A stretch of 64,000 nt of DNA from Fimenecus sp045595185. GTDB taxonomy: Bacteria > Bacillota > Clostridia > Oscillospirales > Acutalibacteraceae. Positions within the stretch are counted from its first letter, which is position 1. Each line of letters begins with the position of its first letter. Position numbers and translations under genes: made by a program. A model generated the notes under the pieces. It did not search any database, was not told the origin of the DNA, and was given only the letters and a program-made list of their open reading frames with translations. Positions 24,117 to 32,437 of this stretch are shown here, piece by piece. The stretch spans positions 1 to 64,000 of the forward strand of contig JAZNZX010000031.1 in NCBI GenBank assembly GCA_045595185.1, in the 5' to 3' direction.

Positions 24117-25205
24117 TTACCATCTGTTTTCTACATACTCGCAGAAGGCGTACATATCCTTAATTTCAAGCTTTGTGCCATCATCAAGAGTAACATCACC
24201 GTTCCAAAGACCATGAACCTGATGAGCGTGCATTCTGCCAATTTTCAAATCAAGGTCAGTATGATAGTCAAATGTAGGTGTCATTGTAAGATTAAATCTT
24301 CCGTCTTCGGAAACAATCTTCCAAGGCTCCATATATTTATCGTCTTTAGGGAATGTTTCAACATCAACTGCACCAATCTTATGAGCCTTTCCGTCATAGA
24401 ACAGACAAGTTTCAGTAGCGTTGCTTTCATTACCGATTGCCCAGGTAATTTCAAAACCGAAAATGTGCTTTTCACCATTTTCATCGGTAAGATGTGTTGC
24501 ACCCATACCCCAATACCATACCATTTCATGAATAGTATTAACTCTGCCCCAGTCAAGATGAGCGAAAGCAGTATCCTTTGAGAATGTGTATGTATCGTTA
24601 CCAATTCTCATCGTGCCTTCACAAGGCATACCTGTTTGCTTTGTTGTCATAAAATATCTTGTCGGGTCTTCGTCAAAAGGCAAAACAGTTGTGATATTTT
24701 CGTGTCCGGGCATAATATCCATCTTGAAATTACACTCCACAACGCCTCTATCCTTTGTAGGACATCTGAACCAAAGAGTTCTTTCTGTTTCCTTTGTATC
24801 AAAATCAAAATCAGCCTTGCCGATTTTATCCCTGTAACGATTAGGAACATCGCCCTTTGCAGGTGGAACATGCTTATTTCCACCAAGGAATACCTGTGTG
24901 CAGTCAATAATTTCCTTACCTTCAACAAGGTCAACAAGCTTTGCTGAAACATAACCGCCGATATTGATGTTTGCAAAGCTTAACTGCACCATATACTTTC
25001 CGTCAGAAACCTGATAGAAGTCCCACTCCTTACGGCTCATAATACCTGTTTTCACAAGATTTCTGTCATACTCGAAAACATTGTGTCTTGCCCAGCCTTT
25101 AGCATTAAGTGTACCATCAGCGTTGAGAAGCGGTGTGCTTTCTGTGTACTCTGTCTGTTTTGATTTTTCTTTCCAATCCCAGAAAGGAACATAGGTTTTT
25201 TCCAT
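24117..25205 (-). CDS. DUF2804 family protein
   Basis: A 362-residue soluble protein without signal peptide. It has the features of DUF2804: paired beta-rich halves with DFYQVSDGKYMVQLSFANINIGG and, later, LDWGRVNTIHEMVWYWGMGATHL. The family resembles lipocalin-like hydroxyneurosporene-synthase/AttH folds and has no established biochemical role. The gene has its own ribosome binding site (AGGAGAG) and terminator and stands alone. The neighbouring lipoprotein gene upstream is separated by about 80 bp. Confidence 0.8.
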   Translation of the reverse strand: MEKTYVPFWDWKEKSKQTEYTESTPLLNADGTLNAKGWARHNVFEYDRNLVKTGIMSRKEWDFYQVSDGKYMVQLSFANINIGGYVSAKLVDLVEGKEIIDCTQVFLGGNKHVPPAKGDVPNRYRDKIGKADFDFDTKETERTLWFRCPTKDRGVVECNFKMDIMPGHENITTVLPFDEDPTRYFMTTKQTGMPCEGTMRIGNDTYTFSKDTAFAHLDWGRVNTIHEMVWYWGMGATHLTDENGEKHIFGFEITWAIGNESNATETCLFYDGKAHKIGAVDVETFPKDDKYMEPWKIVSEDGRFNLTMTPTFDYHTDLDLKIGRMHAHQVHGLWNGDVTLDDGTKLEIKDMYAFCEYVENRW

Positions 25206-25287
25206 TTACATCTCTCCTAATAAATTTTCCCATTTAATCCATTATACTAACATAATCTTCCATTTGCAATAAGTATTTAAAACTTTT

Positions 25288-25716
25288 TCAGCTTTTTGCA
25301 TAAAAATACATATCATATCCACCGATTGTAATCGGCAGAGTCAGTTCCTTTGTTCCGTCGTCATAGGTTGTATATGCAACCGTAGCGTATCCGTCTTTAC
25401 CTTTGATTATGATTTTGTAATCGTCAGAACTGTCTGTAACAAACATCTCTTCATATGCACCCACATATGTTTCATCGTTTGTTTTATCAGTAATTACAAG
25501 CTCACCATCTTTTGCAGTAAGCACAACATCTACAACCTTTGCGTCAGGGTATGCGTCATTCTTTTCACCAACAGCCATAACAAGACCGTCTGCATTTATA
25601 TTAGCAGCAGTACGAAGTTGCCACTCATAATCTTCAATTTTAATTTCATCTTTTCCACAGGCTGAAAAAATCATAGCCAGAATAAGTATGAACAACACAG
25701 GGATTACTTTTTTCAT
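25288..25716 (-). CDS. Small predicted lipoprotein
   Basis: A 142-residue protein with a lipoprotein signal peptide (lipobox FSAC, Cys at 20). The mature part is a compact beta-rich domain with an Asp/Gly-rich TAKDGELVITDKTNDETYVG segment and a final YDMYFYAKS strand. I do not recognise a family. It starts 14 bp after the yolD-like gene, so the two may be cotranscribed although the functions look unrelated. Confidence 0.6.
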   Translation of the reverse strand: MKKVIPVLFILILAMIFSACGKDEIKIEDYEWQLRTAANINADGLVMAVGEKNDAYPDAKVVDVVLTAKDGELVITDKTNDETYVGAYEEMFVTDSSDDYKIIIKGKDGYATVAYTTYDDGTKELTLPITIGGYDMYFYAKS

Positions 25717-25730
25717 AAATTACACCTCTT

Positions 25731-26159
25731 TTAAATACATTCTGTCCTTATGGGAAAAACTGAACCTTCTACTTCAATTATATCGTCAACCCTGATTTCT
25801 GTATTGTCTGTAAAATGCAGAAGCCTGTTATGATAGTCATACTTTTTTACACAACCTGTAAAATCGACATACCTTCCGCCACTTTTTAGTGTGTCAGGAA
25901 TAAAATATGTTACTGTTATTTCAGGTTGGTCATATATATGTTCAATAATATAATTAAACTTTTCATTAAGAATTGTTTTTGTTGTTTCGTCCAACTCAAC
26001 TTTTTTGTCGGTAAGTCTTGCAGTTTCCTTTATCGCATCATCATGACCTGTCAATGCTGCAAAAGGAGAAAACTGCGCAGCACGGTCACAAACCGACATA
26101 CGCGGTCGTTTTTTTGACTGATAATGTGGCAGGTTTATTATGTCATTGTACTTTTCCAT
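25731..26159 (-). CDS. YolD-like protein
   Basis: A 142-residue protein. It opens NLPHYQSKKRPRMSVCDRAAQFSPFAAL, the conserved N-terminal box of YolD-like proteins, and continues ARLTDKKVELDE. YolD proteins accompany Y-family (UvrX/UmuC-like) polymerases and are thought to act with them in damage tolerance. The polymerase gene here lies upstream on the same strand, separated by an acetyltransferase gene and a palindromic repeat (26176-26338), so the usual tight pairing is interrupted. Start has GAGGAGAAAAA. Confidence 0.85.
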   Translation of the reverse strand: MEKYNDIINLPHYQSKKRPRMSVCDRAAQFSPFAALTGHDDAIKETARLTDKKVELDETTKTILNEKFNYIIEHIYDQPEITVTYFIPDTLKSGGRYVDFTGCVKKYDYHNRLLHFTDNTEIRVDDIIEVEGSVFPIRTECI

Positions 26160-26175
26160 ATATTTTTCTCCTCAT

Positions 26176-26338
26176 AAAATTGGAGTTTGTCGAACAAAAC
26201 AATTAACTGGACAGGTCATTCTGAGCGTAGCGAAGAATCTTTCAAATAGTGACATATCAACCAACAGAGATTCTTCGTCACTTCGTTCCTCAGAATGACA
26301 CGAAACCTTAATCATCCCGACAAATTATAATTTGTTCT
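26176..26338. repeat. Full-length palindromic repeat (GTCATTCTGAG family)
   Basis: The core 26214-26299 begins GGTCATTCTGAGCGTAGCG and ends CTTCGTTCCTCAGAATGAC, an inverted repeat. Outer arms AATTGGAGTTTGTCGA (left) and CGACAAATTATAATTTGTT (right) extend the symmetry. The same outer arms flank the copy at 51636-51823. This is a non-autonomous MITE-like or REP-like element. Confidence 0.75.
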
Positions 26339-26821
26339 TTATAAATCAAGTTTCATATAGATGGTATTGTCAATTGGGCTGTCATTGTAACATTCAATTT
26401 CATAAAACCCCATTTTCTTGTACATTTCTATTGCAGTTTGTAAAAATGGCAATGTATCAAGAAGCATACTACTATACCCTATTTCCTTTGCATCAGAGAT
26501 AATCCTTTTAACAAGAATTTTTGCTATCCCTTTATTTCTGTATTCAGGTCTTACATAAAGTCTTTTCATTTCACATTGTGTTTCATTAAGAGGTCTTAAT
26601 GCGATGCAACCTGCAACCTTGTTTTCATAATACGCAACATAAAGCCTACCCTTTGGTAAACCGTATTTTTCTTCTGCATTTTCTATTTCGCGGTCATATT
26701 TCTGTATTTCAAGATACTTTTTAAACTTGCTATCTCCTGACACAAGAAAATCAGTATATTCCGTGAATAACGCCTTAATTTCATCTTTCAGTTCATATCC
26801 GTAAACAATTTTTACATCCAT
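26339..26821 (-). CDS. GNAT family N-acetyltransferase
   Basis: A 160-residue acetyltransferase. The motif A region reads MKRLYVRPEYRNKGIAKILVKRII (R/QxxGxG/A type), preceded by GCIALRPL and followed by DTLPFLQTAIEMYKKMGFYEI, the usual GNAT C-terminal half. Substrate unknown. The true start is the ATG at 26821, directly after the polymerase stop codon, so the two are cotranscribed. An upstream in-frame start would lie inside the polymerase gene. Confidence 0.85.
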   Translation of the reverse strand: MDVKIVYGYELKDEIKALFTEYTDFLVSGDSKFKKYLEIQKYDREIENAEEKYGLPKGRLYVAYYENKVAGCIALRPLNETQCEMKRLYVRPEYRNKGIAKILVKRIISDAKEIGYSSMLLDTLPFLQTAIEMYKKMGFYEIECYNDSPIDNTIYMKLDL

Positions 26822-26822
26822 T

Positions 26823-28325
26823 TTAAGCCTTGTGACCACCAATCTGACTGTTTCTGTCCTTTGCTGTAGCACCTTCCTCAAGATTCATACCCTTTAGAAT
26901 TGCATTTTTTCCGTATTTTTTCTTAATATCAAGAACTGCTTGTTGCATTCGTTTTTCTTTTTCGAGAAATTCTTCTTCCTTTTGTCGTTTTTTTGAAAGT
27001 GCTTCGTAATCGGTAAACAGGTCTAATTGTTCCGGTGCTTGTTCCTTCCGGTCAGTTTCCCTTTCGAGCCTGCACGCTGCAATTGTAATTCTTCGCACCA
27101 ATAAATTAGGGTTTACAATTTTATCAAAAAGCTCCATTGTTGCATCCACCATAAGCTTTGCCGAAGAGGTTTTTCTTGTAAGATTTGTTGTTCCGTGAGC
27201 ATGCTTAGGCACCTGTCGTCCGTAATGGTCGGTGACAATTTCACCTTTATAGGCATTTCTTATTTCAGCATTTGTGATATTTTCAATATCATATCCGATT
27301 GTCAGCACAATCTGGTCTGTGACAAGGCCTTTTTCAACAAGGTCAAGTGCCATCAGTTCAACCATTTCCCTTGTCACAAGCTTTGCTTTACTTACAACAT
27401 ACGGTATATGCAACACCTGACCTGAGCTTATACTGTTTGTAGCAGGTTTATATGACTTAACATCTGCTATTGTACAAGGTTCCCAGCCCCACGCATGGTC
27501 AATAAGCAATTCTGCATTCACGCCAAAAAGCTTATACAAAAAATCCTCGTCAATCAGCGAATATCTCGCCACATCACCCATTGTGTAAATACCGTATTTT
27601 TCTAATTTATTGGCATATCCCCTACCAACTCGCCAGAAATCCGTCAACGGTTTATGTGACCACAGTTTTTCACGATAACTCATTTCGTCAAGCTCGGCAA
27701 TTCGAACGCCGTCCTTATCGGCGGGAATATGCTTTGCCTCAATATCCATAGCAATTTTAGCAAGATACATATTTGTACCGATTCCTGCTGTTGCGGTAAT
27801 TCCCGTGGTTTTCAGAACATCCTGAATAAGAGTTCTTGCAAACTCATGTGCTGTCATTTTGTATGTTGGAAGATAATTGGTAATATCAATAAAAACTTCA
27901 TCAATAGAATAGACATGAATATCTTCAGGAGCAATATATTTAAGATACACATTGTATATACGCGTACTGTATTCCATATAATGTGCCATTCTTGGTGGTG
28001 CAACAATATATCCAAGTTCAAGACTCGGGTTATTGTTAAGTTCATCTGCATTACAGGATTTTTTAGTAAATTTTCTTTGTGGTGCATTTTTCAGCCTTTG
28101 ATTGTTGATTGCAGTCACTCGTTGCACAATCTCGAAAAGCCTTGCTCTGCCCGAAACTCCGTACGCTTTAAGAGAAGGTGTAACAGCAAGACAGATTGTT
28201 TTTTCAGTACGACCGACATCAGCCACAACAAGATTTGTTGTAAGCGGATTAAGTCCTCTTTCAATACATTCAACTGAGGCATAAAACGACTTTAAATCTA
28301 TACAGAGATACTTTTTTTCTGCCAA
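26823..28325 (-). CDS. Y-family DNA polymerase (UmuC/UvrX-like)
   Basis: A 500-residue translesion polymerase. Catalytic motif LCIDLKSFYASVEC with Asp10, second motif VYSIDEVFIDIT, helix-hairpin-helix segment near 230-260, little-finger domain around 300-420, and a clamp-binding motif QLDLF near 433. The coiled, charged C-tail (KKRQKEEEFLEKEKRMQQ) follows. This form, with a YolD partner downstream, is the UvrX/ImpB type often carried on mobile elements. It would bypass damaged bases at forks. I found no convincing LexA box in the upstream 160 bp. Confidence 0.9.
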   Translation of the reverse strand: MAEKKYLCIDLKSFYASVECIERGLNPLTTNLVVADVGRTEKTICLAVTPSLKAYGVSGRARLFEIVQRVTAINNQRLKNAPQRKFTKKSCNADELNNNPSLELGYIVAPPRMAHYMEYSTRIYNVYLKYIAPEDIHVYSIDEVFIDITNYLPTYKMTAHEFARTLIQDVLKTTGITATAGIGTNMYLAKIAMDIEAKHIPADKDGVRIAELDEMSYREKLWSHKPLTDFWRVGRGYANKLEKYGIYTMGDVARYSLIDEDFLYKLFGVNAELLIDHAWGWEPCTIADVKSYKPATNSISSGQVLHIPYVVSKAKLVTREMVELMALDLVEKGLVTDQIVLTIGYDIENITNAEIRNAYKGEIVTDHYGRQVPKHAHGTTNLTRKTSSAKLMVDATMELFDKIVNPNLLVRRITIAACRLERETDRKEQAPEQLDLFTDYEALSKKRQKEEEFLEKEKRMQQAVLDIKKKYGKNAILKGMNLEEGATAKDRNSQIGGHKA

Positions 28326-28427
28326 TTGCCTCAGTCCTTCCGTGAATTTATATTATTATGATATAACATAACCAAATCATTTTCAATTATTTTCTTGCTT
28401 TTCCAAAATTAAAGTTCTAAATTTATC

Positions 28428-28456
28428 TTTACAAATGAAAAAAAATAACATATAAT
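28428..28456 (+). promoter_or_regulatory. Promoter of the amino acid permease gene
   Basis: -35 TTTACA (28428-28433), 17-bp spacer, -10 TATAAT (28451-28456), 38 bp before the chosen start. Confidence 0.8.
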
Positions 28457-28493
28457 TGATTTAACTTATTAAAGTGAAAGGATGGGTTCAATT

Positions 28494-29939
28494 ATGGAAA
28501 AAGGACTCAAAAAGCAATATGGGCTTTTAATGGCTATCTGCATGGTTGTAGGTACTGTTGTAGGCTCAGGTGTTTTCTTTAAGGCACAGGCAATTCTTCA
28601 AAAGACAAACGGAGATATGCCAATGGGTATCATCGCATGGATTATCGGTGGTGCAGTTATGATTTGCTGCGTCCTCGCATTCTGTGTTATGGCTCAGCAA
28701 TACGAAAAGGTTAACGGTCTCGTTGACTATGCAGAAGCAACAATTGGTGGCAAATACGCATACTTTATGGGTTGGTTTGCTACAACAATCTATACTCCTG
28801 CAATGACATCAGTTCTTGCATGGCTTACTGCAAGATACTTCCTTACATTCTTAGTTTCAGTTAACCCTGATTTACAGCTTGCAGGTGACCCTGTAACCGG
28901 TACTGAAACATTCTTGCTTGCAGGATTTATTCTTATCTGTGTTTTCGCAATTAACACACTTTCTTCAAAGCTTGCAGGTAAGCTCCAGATTAGTGCTACA
29001 TTCATCAAGCTTATTCCGCTTCTTTTGATGGCTGTTGTCGGTACTATCTACGGTCTTTCACACGACCTCACAGGTGCTCCTGTTGAAGCAGGTACATCAA
29101 TGCTTGGCGCTAACTTCGCAACAGGCACAGGCAACTATTCAGTTCTTTTCGGTGCTGTTGTTGCAACTGCATTCGCTTATGAAGGCTGGATTCTTGCTAC
29201 ATCAATCAACTCTGAAATCAAGAATTCTAAAAAGAATCTTCCTATCGCTCTTGTATTAGGCGGTATTATCATCATCGCAATTTACCTTTTCTACTACATC
29301 GGTATTGCTGGCGGTGCTCCTGTACAGACACTTATTGACGAAGGTACTGCTCCTGCTTTCACAGCAGTTTTCGGTAATGTTCTCGGTAACATTCTTAACC
29401 TCTTTGTTGCAGTTTCCTGTCTTGGTACTCTTAACGGTCTTCTTATTGGTAATATCCGTGGTATGTACTCAATTGCAGTTCGTGGCTACGGTCCTAAATC
29501 TGACCTTATGAAACAGGTTGACCCTGCATCAGGAATGCCTTCTAACTCATGTATTATCGGTCTTGTAATCGTTGGTGCATGGCTTGTTTACTTCTACGGT
29601 GCAAACCTTACAGCAGCTCCTTGGTTCGGATTGTTCAGCTTTGACTCATCAGAGCTTCCGATTATTACAATTTACGCTCTCTATATTCCAATGTTCATTC
29701 AGTTTATGAGAAAAGAAAAGAGCCTTCCTGCTGTAAAGCGTTTCGTTCTTCCTACACTCGGTATTATCGGTTCTGCATTCATGGTATTTGCTGCGGTCTA
29801 TTCACACGGTTATATGCCTTACCTTGCAGCAAAGGAACAGGGTCAGTTCTCATGTCCTGTTCTCTTCTACCTTATCGTATTTGCAGTAATTATGGCAATC
29901 GGTATGTTCGTAATGAACCCAAAGAAAAAGGCAAAATAA
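28494..29939 (+). CDS. APC-family amino acid permease
   Basis: A 481-residue inner-membrane protein with about 12 hydrophobic helices. TM1 carries VVGTVVGSGVFFKA, the unwound helix motif of the APC superfamily (as in Ser/Thr exchangers and basic amino acid antiporters). TM6 has FAYEGWILATSINSEIKN. Substrate cannot be read. The start ATG at 28494 has AAAGGATGGG upstream; the earlier in-frame ATG at 28482 sits directly on that ribosome binding site. Single gene with strong promoter and terminator; codon use (GTT, CTT, TCA rich) suggests good expression. Confidence 0.9.
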   Translation: MEKGLKKQYGLLMAICMVVGTVVGSGVFFKAQAILQKTNGDMPMGIIAWIIGGAVMICCVLAFCVMAQQYEKVNGLVDYAEATIGGKYAYFMGWFATTIYTPAMTSVLAWLTARYFLTFLVSVNPDLQLAGDPVTGTETFLLAGFILICVFAINTLSSKLAGKLQISATFIKLIPLLLMAVVGTIYGLSHDLTGAPVEAGTSMLGANFATGTGNYSVLFGAVVATAFAYEGWILATSINSEIKNSKKNLPIALVLGGIIIIAIYLFYYIGIAGGAPVQTLIDEGTAPAFTAVFGNVLGNILNLFVAVSCLGTLNGLLIGNIRGMYSIAVRGYGPKSDLMKQVDPASGMPSNSCIIGLVIVGAWLVYFYGANLTAAPWFGLFSFDSSELPIITIYALYIPMFIQFMRKEKSLPAVKRFVLPTLGIIGSAFMVFAAVYSHGYMPYLAAKEQGQFSCPVLFYLIVFAVIMAIGMFVMNPKKKAK

Positions 29940-29960
29940 GAAACATTTATAACAACATTC

Positions 29961-29987
29961 AGCCTGTAAGGAAAATCCTTACAGGCT
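29961..29987 (+). terminator. Terminator after the permease gene
   Basis: AGCCTGTAAGGA and TCCTTACAGGCT form a perfect 12-bp stem followed by GTTTTTTCTT. Confidence 0.9.
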
Positions 29988-29995
29988 GTTTTTTC

Positions 29996-30024
29996 TTGAA
30001 TTTATGCACATATTATTGTATAAT
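29996..30024 (+). promoter_or_regulatory. cysK promoter
   Basis: -35 TTGAAT (29996-30001), 17-bp spacer, -10 TATAAT (30019-30024), starting immediately after the preceding terminator. Confidence 0.75.
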
Positions 30025-30054
30025 ATATTCAGTTTTTTAACGGAGGCACACAAA

Positions 30055-30978
30055 ATGAATGTTTATAAAAGTGTATCAGAGTTAATAGGCAAAACACCTT
30101 TGCTTGAGTTATGCAATATCGCAAACGAATTAGACCTGAAAGCAAAAATTTTTGCAAAGCTTGAATACTTCAATCCTGCAGGCAGTGTCAAGGACAGAGT
30201 GGCGCTCAGAATGATTGAAGATGCCGAAGAAAAAGGAATTCTTAAAAAAGGCTCTGTTATTATTGAGCCTACAAGCGGAAATACGGGAATCGGTCTTGCT
30301 TCTGTTGCATCATCAAAAGGCTATCGTCTTATTATCACAATGCCCGAAACAATGTCAGTTGAACGCAGAAAGCTCATAGGGGCTTATGGTGCCGAATTGG
30401 TGCTTACCGACGGTAGTAAAGGTATGAACGGGGCAATCGAAAAAGCAGAAGAATTGTCAAAAGAAATTCCGGACAGCATTGTTGCAGGTCAGTTTGTGAA
30501 TCCTGCCAACCCACAGGCTCATTTTATGACAACAGGCCCTGAAATATGGGAAGATACTGACGGTCAAGTTGATATTTTCGTTGCAGGCATCGGCACAGGC
30601 GGCACAATTACCGGCACAGGTGAATACCTTAAATCTAAAAACAAGAACATAAAGGTTGTGGGAATTGAGCCTTGTGACTCACCTGTTCTTTCAGGCGGTA
30701 AAGCCGGACCTCATCCTTTGCAGGGTATCGGTGCAGGCTTTGTTCCCGAAATTCTGAATACAGAAATTCTTGATAAAATTGTAACAGTTTCAGGCGACGA
30801 AGCATATGCATCAGCAAGATTACTTGCCACAAAAGAAGGTGTTCTTGTGGGTATTTCTTCAGGTGCAGCACTTCATACAGCCATTGAATTAGCAAAAAAG
30901 GAAGAGAATACACACAAAAACATTGTTGTACTTCTTCCTGATTTAGGTGACAGATATTTGTCAACGGAATTGTTTTGA
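30055..30978 (+). CDS. cysK: Cysteine synthase (O-acetylserine sulfhydrylase)
   Basis: A 307-residue PLP enzyme of normal CysK length. The PLP lysine lies in NPAGSVKDRVA (K46), the substrate loop is EPTSGNTGIGLA, and the PLP phosphate loop is GIGTGGTITGTG. It makes cysteine from O-acetylserine and sulfide. The start is the ATG at 30055 behind CGGAGG; the longer frame upstream runs through the promoter. No cysE is adjacent. Transcription probably ends at the palindromic repeat 30994-31059, which is followed by TTTTTT. Confidence 0.93.
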   Translation: MNVYKSVSELIGKTPLLELCNIANELDLKAKIFAKLEYFNPAGSVKDRVALRMIEDAEEKGILKKGSVIIEPTSGNTGIGLASVASSKGYRLIITMPETMSVERRKLIGAYGAELVLTDGSKGMNGAIEKAEELSKEIPDSIVAGQFVNPANPQAHFMTTGPEIWEDTDGQVDIFVAGIGTGGTITGTGEYLKSKNKNIKVVGIEPCDSPVLSGGKAGPHPLQGIGAGFVPEILNTEILDKIVTVSGDEAYASARLLATKEGVLVGISSGAALHTAIELAKKEENTHKNIVVLLPDLGDRYLSTELF

Positions 30979-30993
30979 ATTAAATAAAAAGCG

Positions 30994-31059
30994 GGTCATT
31001 CTGAGCACAGCGAAGAATCTCAACAATAGATTCTTCGTCACTTCGTTCCTCAGAATGAC
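30994..31059. repeat. GTCATTCTGAG palindromic repeat, short copy, doubling as cysK terminator
   Basis: GGTCATTCTGAGCACAGCG pairs with the end segment CTTCGTTCCTCAGAATGAC. The stem is followed by TTTTTTATG, so this copy can act as a rho-independent terminator. Confidence 0.75.
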
Positions 31060-31085
31060 TTTTTTATGTCTTTGGAAATGAAAAC

Positions 31086-31105
31086 GGCGGGGTCAAGACC
31101 CCGCC
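31086..31105. repeat. GC-rich hairpin repeat (GGCGGGGTC family), copy 1
   Basis: GGCGGGGTC AA GACCCCGCC is nearly a perfect palindrome, flanked by AAAAC and TACCATTT. A copy with the same flanks is at 36789-36808. The GC content is far above the surroundings. Confidence 0.7.
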
Positions 31106-31113
31106 CTACCATT

Positions 31114-31911
31114 TTATAACTTTTTATCTTTATCGAGTGATGCTTTTACCGCATCCATTACTGCTGTGTCAAAGCCTTCACTCTGAAGCTTTGCGACACC
31201 TTCAATTGTTGTTCCGCCCGGTGAACAAACACTGTTTATAAGTGCCCAAGGATTGTTCTCTTTATCCTCAAGAATCATCTTTGCACTACCGAGTACAGCC
31301 TGCGCACAGATTTTAAGTGCCTCGTCCTTTTTCATTCCGTTCTTTACAGCTTCGCGAGCCATTGAGTCAATGAACATAAAGGAATAAGCAGGCGAACATC
31401 CTGCAATTACACCGAAAAGCGGAAACTGACCTTCAGGAAGCTCCATCACTTCACCAAAGGCTTTACAAAGTCCCTTGACAAATTCAAGTGCTGTGTCATT
31501 TGTGTAATCATTTTTACAGACTGCACTCATTGATGCACCGACTTTTGCATTGATATTCGGCATAACGCGGATAACAGGTGTTTTTTCATTTAAAAAGCTA
31601 CCGATAAATTCAAGTGTTTTTCCTGCACCTATTGAAACAACAGTTGTGTTGTTAAGACAATTCTTAATCTGTGGTAAAACTGTCGGGAAAACCTGTGGTT
31701 TAACTGCAAGAACAACAAATTCGCAGCTTTCAGCAAGGTTCTCAACAGTTGAACATACATTTACACCGTATTCTATATTGAGAAAATCTGCCTTTTGTGG
31801 AGCCACATCAAACACACAGATTTCATTACCCTTAAGAAACTGTGATGTTACAGCACCACCGATTATGGCAGTTGCCATATTACCGCAACCGATAAAACCA
31901 AGTTTATACAT
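31114..31911 (-). CDS. proC: Pyrroline-5-carboxylate reductase
   Basis: A 265-residue enzyme of normal ProC length. The N-terminal dinucleotide site is LGFIGCGNMATAIIGG. The C-terminal domain has SVCSPGGTTIEGVAKLQ, the ProC signature. It reduces pyrroline-5-carboxylate to proline. It starts 2 bp after the mscL stop, so the two are cotranscribed, which fits osmotic adaptation (proline synthesis plus pressure release) as inference. No proA or proB is in the window. Confidence 0.93.
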   Translation of the reverse strand: MYKLGFIGCGNMATAIIGGAVTSQFLKGNEICVFDVAPQKADFLNIEYGVNVCSTVENLAESCEFVVLAVKPQVFPTVLPQIKNCLNNTTVVSIGAGKTLEFIGSFLNEKTPVIRVMPNINAKVGASMSAVCKNDYTNDTALEFVKGLCKAFGEVMELPEGQFPLFGVIAGCSPAYSFMFIDSMAREAVKNGMKKDEALKICAQAVLGSAKMILEDKENNPWALINSVCSPGGTTIEGVAKLQSEGFDTAVMDAVKASLDKDKKL

Positions 31912-31913
31912 AA

Positions 31914-32372
31914 TTATTCAACATCTGATGTACAGTGACAGCACTTTGTAGCATCAATAGCAATTTCGCTCTTACAGAATGGGCAAACCTTTGTTGTCGG
32001 TGCTTCTTCCACAACAGGTTCTTCTTTAGCAGATTTTGCTCTGAGAGTGTTGATACCCTTAACAAGGCAGAAGATTACGAATGCAACGATGATAAAATCA
32101 AGAATAACTGCAATAAAGTTACCGTATGTAAGAATTGCAGCACCTGCTTCAGTTGCTTCTTCGATTGTTGCATAGTCGCCACCGTCAAGAGCAACGAACT
32201 TTGTTGCAAAGTCAGCGCCCTTTAATGCAAGACCGATAAGAGGCATAATAATGTCATTTACGAGTGAGTTGATGATTTTCTGGAATGCACCACCGATAAT
32301 AACGCCGACTGCAAGGTCAATTACGTTACCACGCATAGCAAATTCTTTGAATTCTTTTAAAATTCCTTTCAT
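31914..32372 (-). CDS. mscL: Large-conductance mechanosensitive channel with a C-terminal zinc ribbon
   Basis: A 152-residue MscL. N-terminal FKEFAMRGNVIDLAVGVIIGGAFQKIINSLVNDIIMPLIG is the channel signature with TM1; TM2 lies at about 80-100 (FIAVILDFIIVAFVIFCLV). Instead of the usual short helical bundle alone, the C-terminus ends in CPFCKSEIAIDATKCCHC, a double CxxC zinc ribbon in the cytosol. The gate opens under membrane tension. Ribosome binding site AAGGATT. Upstream partner of proC. Confidence 0.92.
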   Translation of the reverse strand: MKGILKEFKEFAMRGNVIDLAVGVIIGGAFQKIINSLVNDIIMPLIGLALKGADFATKFVALDGGDYATIEEATEAGAAILTYGNFIAVILDFIIVAFVIFCLVKGINTLRAKSAKEEPVVEEAPTTKVCPFCKSEIAIDATKCCHCTSDVE

Positions 32373-32437
32373 TTTTAAATCCTTCTTTCTAAAAAATTAT
32401 GTAAATAATTATATCATTATTTTTGTAAATTTCAATA

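Noticed and set aside
26176..26210. Possible LexA box near GTCGAACAAAAC upstream of yolD
   Set aside because: Only one half (CGAAC) is present; the GTTCG partner is missing. The sequence belongs to the arm of the palindromic repeat.
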